Shown: positions 20,141 through 29,720 of the stretch, piece after piece
How positions within the stretch are numbered: the first letter of the stretch is position 1
How the letters are laid out: each line of letters opens with the position of its first letter
The notes under the pieces: generated by a model
Databases searched by the model: none
Seen by the model: only the letters and a program-made list of their open reading frames with translations
What the model was told of the DNA's origin: nothing
Program-made: the position numbers and the translations under genes
Source: Palleronia sp. THAF1
Lineage (GTDB): Bacteria; Pseudomonadota; Alphaproteobacteria; Rhodobacterales; Rhodobacteraceae
Direction: 5' to 3'
Length of the DNA stretch: 64,000 bases
NCBI RefSeq assembly: GCF_009363795.1
Contig: NZ_CP045420.1
Coordinates: 1,469,001-1,533,000 of the forward strand

Positions 20141-20734
20141 TTAGCCGACCAATTTGCCCGTCATCTGGACCAGCCGCTTGGCCTGGTAGTCGATGGACTT
20201 GCCCTCAACTTCGGTGATCTCACCGGCGGTCTTCGAGAAGCCGTAAGGGTTGCCATTGTCCTCGAACTTGATCGGATCGGCGTAGCCCGGCGGGACCAGA
20301 ATGCAGCCCCAGTGCATCGCGCTGGTGTAGAGCGACTGCAGCGTCATCTCTTGCCCGCCGTGCGAGGTGTTCGAGCTGGTCGTCGCGGTGAATGTCTTGT
20401 TGGCCAGCTTGCCCTCCTGCCAAAGCCCGCCTAGCGTGTCGATGAACGCGCGCATCTGGCTGGCGACGACGCCGTAGCGCGTGGGCGCGGACAGCCAGTA
20501 GCCATCGGCCCACTCCATATCGTCGGGGGTAGCCTCGGGGATGTCATCCATCGCGGCGAGTTGCTGCTTCCAAGCATCCTGCCCTTCGACAACTTCTTTC
20601 GGCGCGGTCTCTTTCACGCGGCGCAGGCGCACATCGGCACCGGCGGCCTTCATGGCCTCGGACGCGCGCAGGGCGACGGCGTGGTTCGTGCCGTAGGTGG
20701 AATAGAACAGGATGGTGATCTTGGGATCGGACAT
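20141..20734 (-). CDS. wrbA: NAD(P)H:quinone oxidoreductase, WrbA type
   Basis: 197 residues, flavodoxin-like. The FMN phosphate loop is [11 protein letters not shown] near residues 11-21; [24 protein letters not shown] and [16 protein letters not shown] are typical of WrbA, which performs two-electron quinone reduction in the cytoplasm and is linked to oxidative stress. It is monocistronic, convergent with the hydrolase and followed by the hairpin at 20076. Confidence 0.93.
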   Translation of the reverse strand: MSDPKITILFYSTYGTNHAVALRASEAMKAAGADVRLRRVKETAPKEVVEGQDAWKQQLAAMDDIPEATPDDMEWADGYWLSAPTRYGVVASQMRAFIDTLGGLWQEGKLANKTFTATTSSNTSHGGQEMTLQSLYTSAMHWGCILVPPGYADPIKFEDNGNPYGFSKTAGEITEVEGKSIDYQAKRLVQMTGKLVG

Positions 20735-20836
20735 GTGGTGTCTCCTGATGAAAGTGCTGCGCTGTAAATGACATTCGGGCGCGCGGTGTCGATCCGCGCG
20801 CCCGAACAGGGTCTGTGCATTGTCGCTGAGGGGCCT

Positions 20837-20995
20837 TTAGCGGCGCAGGATGATCCACAGAGCGTGCACAATACCCGGAATGTAGCCCAAGATCGTGAGG
20901 ATCAGGTTGATCCAGAAATGTTTGCCCAGGCCTTCTTGCAGGAACACGCCCAGCGGCGGGATGAAGATGGCGAGGATGACGCGAATGATATCCAT
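20837..20995 (-). CDS. YqaE/Pmp3-family small membrane protein
   Basis: 52 residues with two hydrophobic segments (VILAIFIPPLGVFLQEGL and INLILTILGYIPGIVHALWI) and the family pattern FIPPLGVFL...FWINLILTILGYIPG. Pmp3 proteins are associated with membrane potential and salt or cold tolerance. AAGGAG precedes ATG 20995. It is divergent from the isocitrate dehydrogenase gene across 160 bp. Confidence 0.92.
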   Translation of the reverse strand: MDIIRVILAIFIPPLGVFLQEGLGKHFWINLILTILGYIPGIVHALWIILRR

Positions 20996-21155
20996 GGTAT
21001 TCTCCTTTCCCCAATGACGCGCGGAAACTGGAGCGGTTCCACTATGGGCCCAGATCCGTATTGTATACATCGGCATACCAATTCCCTCTTCCCGCACGGG
21101 AACCGATCGGCTAACAGGTGGCTGAACCTTCAGGATCACCGCGAAAGAGGCTTCC

Positions 21156-23360
21156 ATGTCCGAATCGAACACCCCCGATATCGTCTATACCAAAGTGGAC
21201 GAGGCACCCGAGCTGGCCAGCGCGTCCCTGCTGCCGATCATCGAACGGTTCGCACGTGCCGCAGGCATCACTATCCAGACCCGCGACATCAGCCTTGCGG
21301 GCCGCATCCTGTCCGCCTTCCCCGACCGCGTGAAAGACGACGCACGGGCGCGCGACGACTTGGCGTGGCTTGGCGAATGGGTGAAGACGCCGGAAGCGAA
21401 CGTCATCAAGCTGCCCAACATTTCTGCCTCTCAGCCGCAGCTGGATGCCGCGATCAAGGAACTGCAGGAACAGGGCTTCGACCTGCCCGACTATCCGTAC
21501 GATGCGCAATCCGACGACGAGAAAGCGATCAAGGCTGCCTACGACAAGGTGAAAGGCTCTGCCGTGAACCCCGTCCTGCGCGAAGGCAACTCGGACCGCC
21601 GCGCCGCGCCTGCCGTCAAGAAATTCGCCCAGAACAACCCGCACCGCATGGGCGACTGGTCCAAGGACAGCACCACTCGCGTCGCAACGATGGATGGCGG
21701 CGACTTCTTCTCGAACGAGACCTCGGCCACGTTGGACCGCGACGCCACCGCCAAGATCGTGCTGAAGACCGATGGCGGCGAGACGGTGCTGAAGGACGGC
21801 ATCGACTATCCCGCAGGCACCGTGGTCGACGCCACCTACATGAGCGCGGACAAGCTGGACGCCTTCCTGATGCAGGAAATCGAGAGCACCAATGCCGACG
21901 GCAACCTGTTTTCGCTGCACATGAAGGCGACGATGATGAAGGTGTCTGACCCGATCATCTTCGGCCACGCGGTCCGCGCCTGGCTGAAGCCCGTCTTCGA
22001 CAAGCACGGCGAAAAGCTGGACGAATTGGGCGTCGATCCCAACGCGGGCCTCGGCGCGCTGCTGAAGAAGGTCGAAGGCCACCCGGAGATCGAGGCCGAC
22101 ATAGAAGCGATCCGCGAGAAGCGCCCGCCCATGTACATGGTGAACTCCGACAAGGGCATCACCAACCTGCACGTGCCCTCCGACGTCATCATCGACGCTT
22201 CCATGCCCGCGCTGATCCGCGACGGTGGCAAGGGTTGGGGGCCGGACAACCAGCAGCACGACACCACCTGCGTCATCCCCGACAGCTCTTACGCGCCAGT
22301 CTACGACGAGACGATCGCGTTCTTCAAAGCCAACGGCAAGATGAACCCGGCCACCGCCGGCACCGTTCAGAACATCGGCCTGATGGCGCAGAAGGCCGAA
22401 GAATACGGCAGCCACCCCTTCACTTTCGAGATCAGCGAGCCCGGTACTGTTCAGATGATCCTGGACGACGGTACGGTGCTGCATGAGCACGCCGTTGAAA
22501 AGGGCGACATCTGGCGCGCCTGCTCCGCCAAGAAGGCCCCCATCGAAGACTGGGTGAAGCTGGCCATCGCGCGCCAGCGCGAAACCGGCTTTCGTTCGAT
22601 CTTCTGGCTGGACGAGAACCGCGCCCACGACGCCGAGCTGATCGCCTACGTGAAGCCGATGCTGGAGGCCGAAGGTGTGGCCGACAAGTTCGAGATCATG
22701 GCCCCCCGCGACGCCACCCGCGCCTCGCTCGAAACGATCACGAAGGGCGAGAATACCATCGCCATCACCGGCAACGTACTGCGCGACTACCTGACCGACC
22801 TGTTCCCGATCTTGGAACTGGCGACCAGCGCCAAGATGCTGTCCATCGTCAAGCTTATGCAGGGCGGCGGCTTGTTTGAGACGGGCGCCGGTGGCTCTGC
22901 GCCAAAGCATGTGCAGCAGCTGGTCGAGGAAAACCACCTGCGCTGGGACAGCCTGGGTGAGTTCTGCGCGCTGGCCGAAAGCCTCAAATTCTTCGCCGAC
23001 GCCCGCGACAACGCCAAGGCCCGCGTGCTGGGTCAGGCCGTGGAAACCGCGACCCAAGGCGTTCTGGACCACGACCGTTCGCCGTCGCGCAAGGTGGGAG
23101 AGCCCGACAACCGCGACAGCCACTACTGGTTCGCACGCTACTGGGCAGAGGCGCTGGCTTCGCAATCCGACGACAAGGAGCTGCTCGAAGAGTTCACGCC
23201 CATCGCCGAACAGCTGGCCAAGAACGAACAGAAGATCGTCGGTGAATTGGCCGAAGTACAAGGCAGCGGTGGCGAGATCGGCGGCTACTACAACCCCGAC
23301 GACGCCAAGCGTGACAGCGTCATGCGCCCATCCGAAACCCTGAACCGCATCATCGGTTAA
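21156..23360 (+). CDS. NADP-dependent isocitrate dehydrogenase, monomeric type
   Basis: 734 residues, the length of the monomeric IDH family. Recognisable segments include [20 protein letters not shown] at the start, [15 protein letters not shown] (isocitrate-binding region around 130-145), [10 protein letters not shown] and LWIDENRAHD-like [13 protein letters not shown]. It decarboxylates isocitrate to 2-oxoglutarate with NADP in the TCA cycle. A second, unrelated NADP-IDH gene follows 60 bp later on the same strand. GAAAGAGG precedes the ATG. Confidence 0.96.
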   Translation: MSESNTPDIVYTKVDEAPELASASLLPIIERFARAAGITIQTRDISLAGRILSAFPDRVKDDARARDDLAWLGEWVKTPEANVIKLPNISASQPQLDAAIKELQEQGFDLPDYPYDAQSDDEKAIKAAYDKVKGSAVNPVLREGNSDRRAAPAVKKFAQNNPHRMGDWSKDSTTRVATMDGGDFFSNETSATLDRDATAKIVLKTDGGETVLKDGIDYPAGTVVDATYMSADKLDAFLMQEIESTNADGNLFSLHMKATMMKVSDPIIFGHAVRAWLKPVFDKHGEKLDELGVDPNAGLGALLKKVEGHPEIEADIEAIREKRPPMYMVNSDKGITNLHVPSDVIIDASMPALIRDGGKGWGPDNQQHDTTCVIPDSSYAPVYDETIAFFKANGKMNPATAGTVQNIGLMAQKAEEYGSHPFTFEISEPGTVQMILDDGTVLHEHAVEKGDIWRACSAKKAPIEDWVKLAIARQRETGFRSIFWLDENRAHDAELIAYVKPMLEAEGVADKFEIMAPRDATRASLETITKGENTIAITGNVLRDYLTDLFPILELATSAKMLSIVKLMQGGGLFETGAGGSAPKHVQQLVEENHLRWDSLGEFCALAESLKFFADARDNAKARVLGQAVETATQGVLDHDRSPSRKVGEPDNRDSHYWFARYWAEALASQSDDKELLEEFTPIAEQLAKNEQKIVGELAEVQGSGGEIGGYYNPDDAKRDSVMRPSETLNRIIG

Positions 23361-23367
23361 AACCCAC

Positions 23368-23392
23368 GCACCGGGGCTTTACGTCCCGGTGC
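23368..23392 (+). terminator. hairpin between the two isocitrate dehydrogenase genes
   Basis: An 8-bp stem (GCACCGGG / CCCGGTGC) with a 9-nt loop starts 7 nt after the first gene's stop. No T-run follows, so it may only attenuate or stabilise the transcript rather than end it. Confidence 0.5.
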
Positions 23393-23420
23393 GACGCACA
23401 ACTGGCAGGAGCCACTTCGC

Positions 23421-24632
23421 ATGGCCAAGATCAAAGTCGACAACCCCATCGTCGAACTCGACGGCGACGAGATGACCCGCATCATCTGGGATTTCATCAA
23501 GCAAAAGCTGATCCTGCCGTATCTGGATATAGACCTGCTCTACTATGACTTGGGCATGGAAAGCCGTGACGCGACGGACGATCAGATTACCATCGACGCC
23601 GCCGAGAAGATCAAGGAAGTCGGCGTCGGCGTGAAATGCGCCACGATCACCCCGGACGAAGGCCGGGTGGAGGAGTTCGGCCTGAAGAAGATGTGGCGCT
23701 CTCCCAACGGGACGATCCGCAACATCCTGGGCGGCGTGGTCTTTCGCGAACCGATCATCTGCCGCAACGTGCCGCGCCTTGTGCCCGGCTGGACGCAGCC
23801 CATCATCATCGGACGCCACGCCTATGGCGACCAGTACCGCGCCACCGACATGAAGTTCCCCGGCCCCGGCACCCTGTCGATGAAATGGGTCGGAGACGAT
23901 GGCGAGGTCATGGAGGAAGAAGTCTTCAAGGCGCCCTCCTCTGGCGTTTACATGGGCATGTACAATCTTGACGACAGCATCGACGATTTCGCCCGTGCGT
24001 CCTTCAACTATGGTCTTAAGCGCGGCTACCCGGTCTACCTGTCGACCAAGAACACCATCCTGAAAACCTACGACGGCCAATTCATGCAGGCCTTCCAGCG
24101 CATCTATGACGCTGAATTCAAGGACCAGTTCGAAGAAGCCGGCCTGTGGTACGAACACCGGCTGATCGACGATATGGTCGCGTCGGCGATGAAATGGTCA
24201 GGCGGCTACGTCTGGGCCACGAAGAATTACGACGGCGACGTGCAGTCTGATACCGTCGCGCAGGGCTTCGGCTCGCTTGGGTTGATGACCTCTATCCTGA
24301 TGACGCCGGACGGCAAGATCGTGGAGTCCGAGGCCGCCCACGGCACGGTCACCCGCCACTACCGCCAGCACCAAGCGGGCGAGCAGACCAGCACCAACTC
24401 CATCGCGTCGATCTTCGCCTGGACAGGCGGCCTGCGCCACCGCGCGAAACTCGATGACAACGCCAAGCTGATGGAATTCGCAGAGACAATGGAGAAGGTC
24501 GTCGTGGACACTGTGGAAGCCGGTCACATGACCAAGGATCTGGCCCTGCTGGTCGGGCCGGAACAGCGCTGGCTGACGACGACCGGTTTCCTGGACAAGA
24601 TCGACGATAACCTGTCGAAAGCGCTGGGCTAA
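23421..24632 (+). CDS. icd: NADP-dependent isocitrate dehydrogenase, homodimeric eukaryotic-like type
   Basis: 403 residues of the beta-decarboxylating dehydrogenase family. Motifs: [16 protein letters not shown] near residue 12, [12 protein letters not shown] (isocitrate-binding Ser/Asn, about 94-105), [14 protein letters not shown], the metal-binding [13 protein letters not shown], and [14 protein letters not shown] for NADP. It does the same reaction as the monomeric enzyme upstream but shares no close sequence similarity with it. GCAGGAGCC precedes the ATG. Its stop is 3 bp from that of the convergent pentapeptide gene. Confidence 0.97.
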   Translation: MAKIKVDNPIVELDGDEMTRIIWDFIKQKLILPYLDIDLLYYDLGMESRDATDDQITIDAAEKIKEVGVGVKCATITPDEGRVEEFGLKKMWRSPNGTIRNILGGVVFREPIICRNVPRLVPGWTQPIIIGRHAYGDQYRATDMKFPGPGTLSMKWVGDDGEVMEEEVFKAPSSGVYMGMYNLDDSIDDFARASFNYGLKRGYPVYLSTKNTILKTYDGQFMQAFQRIYDAEFKDQFEEAGLWYEHRLIDDMVASAMKWSGGYVWATKNYDGDVQSDTVAQGFGSLGLMTSILMTPDGKIVESEAAHGTVTRHYRQHQAGEQTSTNSIASIFAWTGGLRHRAKLDDNAKLMEFAETMEKVVVDTVEAGHMTKDLALLVGPEQRWLTTTGFLDKIDDNLSKALG

Positions 24633-24635
24633 GGT

Positions 24636-25229
24636 CTAGCAGCCGCGATCATCGCGGCTGCCGTCCGGCATTACCGTCCGACACAGAACGGCACCTGACA
24701 GACCGGCGTTGTCCAACACAGCGCCCTCCAGCGTGGTGTCGGTCAGGTCCACATTCGTCAGGACGGCCCCCGTGAGATCGACCCCGCTGAAGTCCGCGCC
24801 GGTGATCGTCGCGTCGCTTAAGTTCGCGCCCATCAGATAGGCATTGGTGAAGGTGGCCCCTGCCATCAGCGCACCGGCCAACGTCGCACCCGGCAACGCC
24901 GCCTCGACCCCCTGCGCATCGGTCAGATCAGCGTCCGTGAAGATCGACTGCCGCGCGTTCAACCTGTCCAGCACGGCGCCGGTCATATCGGCAGCGGCGA
25001 AGCGGGCGAAGGGCATGAAACCGTCGGACAGGTTGGCCCCTGACAGGGTCGCGCCGTCAAAGACCGTGTAGGTCGCGTAAACGTCGATCAGATCAGCCCC
25101 GGTCAGATCCGCACCCGACAGATCGCAATCGCGACAGGCGCGTTCCTCGATCAGACGCTGGACCGCTTCATCCTCGGCGGCATGAAGGGGCGCCGCGATC
25201 AGCAGGACGGCAATGGCGATGTGGCGCAC
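24636..25229 (-). CDS. exported pentapeptide-repeat protein
   Basis: 197 residues from a GTG start at 25229 chosen for the GGAGA site and the signal peptide it gives (RHIAIAVLLIAAPLHAAEDE). A CRDC pair at the start of the mature domain leads into about 30 A(D/N)LXX repeats (DLSGADLTGADLIDVY, ATLSGANLSD and so on), which fold as a right-handed quadrilateral beta-helix. Such periplasmic proteins have no defined function. The stop region contains a perfect 23-bp palindrome. Confidence 0.85.
   Translation of the reverse strand: MRHIAIAVLLIAAPLHAAEDEAVQRLIEERACRDCDLSGADLTGADLIDVYATYTVFDGATLSGANLSDGFMPFARFAAADMTGAVLDRLNARQSIFTDADLTDAQGVEAALPGATLAGALMAGATFTNAYLMGANLSDATITGADFSGVDLTGAVLTNVDLTDTTLEGAVLDNAGLSGAVLCRTVMPDGSRDDRGC
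24639..24661. terminator. perfect palindrome inside the 3' end of the pentapeptide gene
   Basis: GCAGCCGCGAT, one central C, ATCGCGGCTGC: 11-bp arms with essentially no loop, so it would open slightly as a hairpin. It encodes the last residues of the leftward gene and lies 7 nt after the rightward icd stop. It probably ends icd transcription, but there is no T-run. Confidence 0.5.
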
Positions 25230-25357
25230 GGCAGGTCTCCATTTGTTAAGTGCATCACGTGGACCGCAAGCGCTACCCGGCAATGGCACTTTCGCCGCAT
25301 TGCGAGCGGCTCGTGTCTGCGATGGGCTGCATCGAAACCAGTTCAGCGGAGTCATCT

Positions 25358-25816
25358 ATGCGCCTTGTCACGATTGCCCTTTTGTCCACACTGACAGCCG
25401 CCCATGCGCAGGACCAAACCCCCGGTCGGGTCGGCTCTGGCGCGCCGGAGGATCTGTTCCTAGAAGTGACCCACGGTCCGGACGGTGCGCCGATGCTCAG
25501 CGCCGAAGACTTCACGCTCGCCCAAGGCGGCTATTACCGCTTCAACTTCGTCTGCCCCGAGGAACTGACATCAGAGACCGGGTTCCACTTCGAGGCGACC
25601 GAGTTGGTGGAAGACAGCCACATCCGGGTTCTGTCGGTCGGAGAGGTGGATATCGAGTTCTACGCGCAGGGTCTAAGCTTCCGTGCAGTCGAATGCGACG
25701 ATCAGGGTTCTGCTCGGTTCAGCTTTCACCCCATGCGCACGGGCGTCTACGCCATCGACGTGCGCGATCAGGGCATCCCGCCGAAGACCGCGACAGCGCG
25801 CGTGACAGTCGAGTGA
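25358..25816 (+). CDS. secreted protein of unknown function
   Basis: 152 residues. Signal peptide MRLVTIALLSTLTAAHAQ, then a beta-rich mature domain with two cysteines (FVCPEEL and AVECDDQG) that could form a disulfide. The order of strands, with TLAQGGYYRFNF and an ending GVYAIDVRD, hints at a cupredoxin-like beta sandwich, but no His/Cys/Met copper site is evident. GGAG precedes the ATG. Divergent from the pentapeptide gene; 37 bp before the YitT gene, perhaps co-transcribed. Confidence 0.7.
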   Translation: MRLVTIALLSTLTAAHAQDQTPGRVGSGAPEDLFLEVTHGPDGAPMLSAEDFTLAQGGYYRFNFVCPEELTSETGFHFEATELVEDSHIRVLSVGEVDIEFYAQGLSFRAVECDDQGSARFSFHPMRTGVYAIDVRDQGIPPKTATARVTVE

Positions 25817-25853
25817 TCCTTGCTCCCCACCGTGGCTCATGCGAACGGGGGGC

Positions 25854-26456
25854 ATGGAGAAAACGACACGGCACACCACGCTCGACGACGCGCAGGGCAT
25901 CGCCTTCGGCACCTTCTGCTGCGCGATCGGATTGCAAATCCTGACGTTCAACGGGCTGGTCACGGGCCAGACCGCCGGGCTGGCGGTTATCGTGTCCTAC
26001 CTGACGGGCTGGTCCTTCGGAGCCGTCTTCTTCGTGGTGAACCTGCCCTTCTATGTGCTGGCGTGGAAGCAGCTTGGTCCGACCTTCACGCTCAAATCGC
26101 TGATCTCCGTCACGATCCTGTCGATCCTGACCGAGCTGATCCCTAACGGGTTCTCCATCCAGACGCTGGACCCCGCGCTTGGCGCGCTGATCTTCGGCGC
26201 GCTGACCGGTGCGGGCCTGTTGGCGCTGTTTCGTCACGGCGGATCGCTGGGCGGGATCGGCGTCGCAGCACTTTATGCGCAGGACCGCTTCGGCATTCAG
26301 GCGGGCTACGTCCAGCTTGGCTTCGACGCGATGCTCTTTGCCGTCGCCTTCGCCATCTTCCCGTTCTGGATCGTCGTGTGGTCCCTGCTGGGGGCGGTGG
26401 TCGTGAACCTTGTCATCGCCATCAATCACCGCCGCGACCGCTACGTCGCAACATAA
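25854..26456 (+). CDS. YitT-family membrane protein
   Basis: 200 residues with about five to six membrane spans (for example IAFGTFCCAIGLQIL, LAVIVSYLTGWSFGAVFFVV, MLFAVAFAIFPFWIVVW) and the family segment RHGGSLGGIGVAALY. The short form lacks the C-terminal DUF2179 domain. ATG 25854 follows GGGGGGC; an in-frame ATG at 25839 is an alternative. The family is uncharacterised, with suggestions of transport. Followed by an SMR gene after 9 nt. Confidence 0.85.
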   Translation: MEKTTRHTTLDDAQGIAFGTFCCAIGLQILTFNGLVTGQTAGLAVIVSYLTGWSFGAVFFVVNLPFYVLAWKQLGPTFTLKSLISVTILSILTELIPNGFSIQTLDPALGALIFGALTGAGLLALFRHGGSLGGIGVAALYAQDRFGIQAGYVQLGFDAMLFAVAFAIFPFWIVVWSLLGAVVVNLVIAINHRRDRYVAT

Positions 26457-26465
26457 GGCCCGCCG

Positions 26466-26795
26466 ATGCCATACCTGTATCTCGTCCTCGCCGTGGCGGC
26501 AGAGACCATCGGCACCTCGGCCCTGCAAGCAAGCCAGCAGTTCACCCGGCTCGGGCCGTCCGTGCTGGTCGTGCTGGGCTACACGGTCGCCTTCTACTTC
26601 CTGTCCCTGACCCTGCGCAGCCTGCCCGTGGGCGTGGCTTACGCCATGTGGTCTGGCCTTGGTATCCTACTGATCTCGCTGATCGGCTGGGTCGTCTTCG
26701 GCCAGCGGCTGGATATGCCCGCCATCCTTGGCATGGGGCTGATCTTGGCAGGGATCGTCGTGATCCAATTGTTTTCGAACACCGCACACCACTAG
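26466..26795 (+). CDS. SMR-family multidrug efflux / small membrane transporter
   Basis: 109 residues with four hydrophobic spans and the essential membrane glutamate at position 13 (VAAETIGTSAL), plus YFLSLTLRSLPVGVAYAMW and GIVVIQL as in EmrE. It would exchange protons for cationic drugs or guanidinium-type compounds as a dimer in the inner membrane. Single gene, so a homodimer is expected. Probably co-transcribed with the YitT gene. Confidence 0.92.
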   Translation: MPYLYLVLAVAAETIGTSALQASQQFTRLGPSVLVVLGYTVAFYFLSLTLRSLPVGVAYAMWSGLGILLISLIGWVVFGQRLDMPAILGMGLILAGIVVIQLFSNTAHH

Positions 26796-26827
26796 CAAGA
26801 CAGGGCCTTCGCCCTAACTGGCCCGCA

Positions 26828-27742
26828 ATGGAAGATCTTATCCTTCAATTCTGGCAGGTCCTGCCGGAACCCATGCGCAACCAAATCGTCGGATATACCA
26901 ACGGCTTCTGGCGAATCCTGCCGCTGATCCTCGCTTCGCTGCTTTGGCTTGTCCTCGTCTGGCTAGCGGTAAAACTTGTCGGCTTCGCCGTGCCCCGCGC
27001 CCTGAAGCGGGCCAAGATGCGTGGCGCGCTGCGCGAAGTCATCGTGATGCTGCTGACCGTATTCATGTGGCTGTTCGGCGTGCTGATCGCTGTCACCATC
27101 GCCTTTCCGACCATCACGCCGGGCAAGGCCCTGACCGCGCTGGGTGTCGGCGGCGTGGCCATCGGTTTCGCCTTCAAGGACGTGTTCGAGAACTTCCTCG
27201 CCGGTGTCCTGCTGCTGTTCCGAGAGCCCTTTTCCAAGACCGACTTCATCGAATGCGAGGGGATCGACGGGCAGGTCGAAGACATCACCGTTCGCGACAC
27301 GCTGATCCGCCAGACCGATGGCCAATTGGTTGTCGCCCCTAACGCGATGTTCTTCAAGAACCCGGTCACGATCCGCACCGCCCAAGGCCTGCGCCGCACG
27401 ACCATCATCGCAGGCGTGTCCTACGATACCGATGTGGACGCCGCGCGCGATGTGATCGTCAAGGCCGTCAAGGAAGTCGACTCGGTCCGCGACGACGTGC
27501 GCGACGTGCAGATCTTCGCGCAGGAGTTCGGCGACAGCTCGATCAACTTCGAGGTTACGTGGTGGACCGGATCGCGCCCCGTCGACATCCGCGCCAGCCG
27601 CGACAAGGTGGTGGCCGCTGTCAAACGCGCGCTTGATGATGCTGGAATGGAGATTCCGTTCCCCTATCGCACGCTGACTTTCAAGGAACCGCTGCCGATG
27701 CGGATGGTGAAGGATCCCGACGGAACGTCCGACACCCCCTGA
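26828..27742 (+). CDS. small-conductance mechanosensitive channel (MscS family)
   Basis: 304 residues with three N-terminal spans; the pore helix and following beta domain are clear in ALTALGVGGVAIGFAFKDVF, ENFLAGVLLLFREPF and VEDITVRDTLIRQTDGQLVV. MscS channels open under osmotic downshock to release solutes. It lies 33 bp after the SMR gene on the same strand, which suggests a small membrane-stress cluster (yitT, smr, mscS). Confidence 0.94.
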   Translation: MEDLILQFWQVLPEPMRNQIVGYTNGFWRILPLILASLLWLVLVWLAVKLVGFAVPRALKRAKMRGALREVIVMLLTVFMWLFGVLIAVTIAFPTITPGKALTALGVGGVAIGFAFKDVFENFLAGVLLLFREPFSKTDFIECEGIDGQVEDITVRDTLIRQTDGQLVVAPNAMFFKNPVTIRTAQGLRRTTIIAGVSYDTDVDAARDVIVKAVKEVDSVRDDVRDVQIFAQEFGDSSINFEVTWWTGSRPVDIRASRDKVVAAVKRALDDAGMEIPFPYRTLTFKEPLPMRMVKDPDGTSDTP

Positions 27743-27809
27743 CCCTTTCGCACTTCCCATTGCTGCGGTTGCACGGTAAGGCCCGCGCGACCCCCGAAAG
27801 GACGACCCC

Positions 27810-29627
27810 ATGCAATTGCGCAACATCGCGATCATCGCTCACGTGGACCACGGCAAGACAACGCTGGTGGACGAACTGCTCAAACAGTCCGGCGCATTCC
27901 GCGAAAACCAGCAGGTCGCCGAGCGCGCGATGGATAGCAACGATCTGGAACGCGAGCGCGGCATTACCATTCTGGCGAAGAACACCTCGCTCGAATGGAA
28001 AGACTGCCGTCTGAACATCGTCGACACCCCCGGCCACGCCGATTTCGGTGGAGAGGTCGAGCGCATCCTGTCCATGGTCGACGGCGTGGTGCTGCTGGTG
28101 GACGCCGCCGAAGGCCCGATGCCGCAGACGAAGTTCGTTCTGTCGAAGGCGTTGGCGCTGGGCCTGCGCCCCATCGTGGTGCTGAACAAGGTCGACAAGC
28201 CCGACGCCGAGCCAGACCGCGCGCTGGACGAGGTGTTCGACCTCTTCGCCTCACTAGAGGCAGATGAAGATCAGCTCGACTTCCCGCATCTCTACGCCTC
28301 TGGCCGCAACGGCTGGTGCGATGCGGAACTCGACGGCCCGCGCAAGGATCTGGACGCGCTGTTCAACCTGATCGTGCGTCACGTGCCCGCGCCGAAGCAG
28401 CAGTCCCGCACGGATGAAGACTTCCGCATGCTGGCCACCACCCTGGGCGCCGACCCCTTCGTTGGTCGCCTGCTGACCGGCCGTGTCGAATCGGGCCGCC
28501 TGAAGGTGGGTGCGACGGTGCAGGCGCTGTCACGCTCGAACCAGAAGATCGAACAGTTTCGCGTCACCCGTATCCAGGCCTTCCGTGGCCTCGCCCAGCA
28601 GGATATCGACGAAGCGCTGGCGGGCGATATCGTTTCGCTCGCGGGTATGTCCAAGGCCACCGTGGCTGACACGATCTGTGCGCTGGCGGTAGACGAATCG
28701 CTTCCCGCTCAGCCCATCGATCCGCCCACCATCACCGTCACCTTCGGCATCAACGACTCGCCTCTGGCGGGCCGCGACGGCAAGAAGGTCCAGTCCCGCG
28801 TCATCCGCGAGCGGCTGATGAAAGAGGCCGAGACCAACGTCGCCATCAAGATCAGCGACACGCCGGGCGGAGAAGCCTTCGAAGTTGCCGGTCGCGGCGA
28901 ATTGCAGATGGGCGTGCTGATCGAGAACATGCGCCGCGAAGGGTTCGAGCTGTCCATCAGCCGCCCCAAGGTGCTGATGCGCGAAATCGACGGCGTGATG
29001 CACGAGCCGATCGAGGAAGCCACAATCGACGTGGATGACGAGTATTCCGGTGCCGTCATCGAAAAGATCACCGGCGCCCGCAAAGGCGATCTGGTCGAGA
29101 TGAAGCAGGCCGGCGCGGGCAAGACCCGCATCATCGCGCACATCCCCTCGCGCGGTCTCATCGGCTATCACGGCGAATTCCTCACCGACACGCGCGGCAC
29201 CGGCGTGCTAAACCGCGTGTTCCACAGCTGGGCCCCGCACAAGGGCCCGATTCCGGGCCGCCGTCAGGGTGTTTTGATCTCGATGGAGAACGGCACCTCT
29301 GTCGCCTACGCCCTGTGGAAGCTGGAAGATCGCGGCAAGTTCTTCATCGGCGCGCAGGAAGCGGTCTATACCGGCATGATCCTGGGCGAGCACAGCCGCG
29401 ACAATGACCTTGAGATCAACCCCCTGAAGGGCAAGCAGCTGACCAACGTGCGCGCCTCCGGCACCGACGAGGCCGTGAAGCTGACTACGCCTGTCACCAT
29501 GACGCTGGAGCAGGCCATCGCCTACATCGACGACGACGAGTTGGTCGAGGTCACGCCCAACGCCATCCGCCTGCGCAAGCGTTATCTGGACCCGCATGAG
29601 CGCAAGCGGAACGCCAAGAAGGCCTGA
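27810..29627 (+). CDS. typA: translational GTPase TypA/BipA
   Basis: 605 residues. G1 AHVDHGKTT (about 10-18), switch II DTPGHADFGGEV, G4 NKVDKPDAE, then EF-G-like domains and the TypA-specific C-terminal domain (GTSVAYALWKLEDRGKFFIG and the late LRKRYLDPHERKR). It binds the ribosome and helps 50S assembly and growth in the cold or under stress. GAAAGGACG lies before the ATG. Ends at the long palindromic terminator at 29641. Confidence 0.97.
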   Translation: MQLRNIAIIAHVDHGKTTLVDELLKQSGAFRENQQVAERAMDSNDLERERGITILAKNTSLEWKDCRLNIVDTPGHADFGGEVERILSMVDGVVLLVDAAEGPMPQTKFVLSKALALGLRPIVVLNKVDKPDAEPDRALDEVFDLFASLEADEDQLDFPHLYASGRNGWCDAELDGPRKDLDALFNLIVRHVPAPKQQSRTDEDFRMLATTLGADPFVGRLLTGRVESGRLKVGATVQALSRSNQKIEQFRVTRIQAFRGLAQQDIDEALAGDIVSLAGMSKATVADTICALAVDESLPAQPIDPPTITVTFGINDSPLAGRDGKKVQSRVIRERLMKEAETNVAIKISDTPGGEAFEVAGRGELQMGVLIENMRREGFELSISRPKVLMREIDGVMHEPIEEATIDVDDEYSGAVIEKITGARKGDLVEMKQAGAGKTRIIAHIPSRGLIGYHGEFLTDTRGTGVLNRVFHSWAPHKGPIPGRRQGVLISMENGTSVAYALWKLEDRGKFFIGAQEAVYTGMILGEHSRDNDLEINPLKGKQLTNVRASGTDEAVKLTTPVTMTLEQAIAYIDDDELVEVTPNAIRLRKRYLDPHERKRNAKKA

Positions 29628-29640
29628 TCCGCCAAAAGGT

Positions 29641-29717
29641 GAGTATTTCTTAAAACAATAAAGGGGGCGCGGTTTTCAGCAGACCGCGCCCCTTCTTCTT
29701 TGTTTTCTTAAATACTC
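29641..29717. terminator. 77-bp palindromic bidirectional terminator
   Basis: The core is a 10-bp GC stem (GGGGCGCGGT at 29664-29673 with ACCGCGCCCC at 29683-29692). Flanking it are an A-rich left arm and T-rich right arm, and the outer ends GAGTATTT / AAATACTC are exact inverse copies. The convergent genes typA and the beta-hydroxyacid dehydrogenase end on either side, so it serves both strands. Confidence 0.88.
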
Positions 29718-29720
29718 AGA

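Noticed and set aside
21111-23261. A 716-codon open frame on the - strand
   Set aside because: Antisense to the monomeric isocitrate dehydrogenase; repetitive GLH/VDGV-type sequence with no recognisable domain and no ribosome-binding site.
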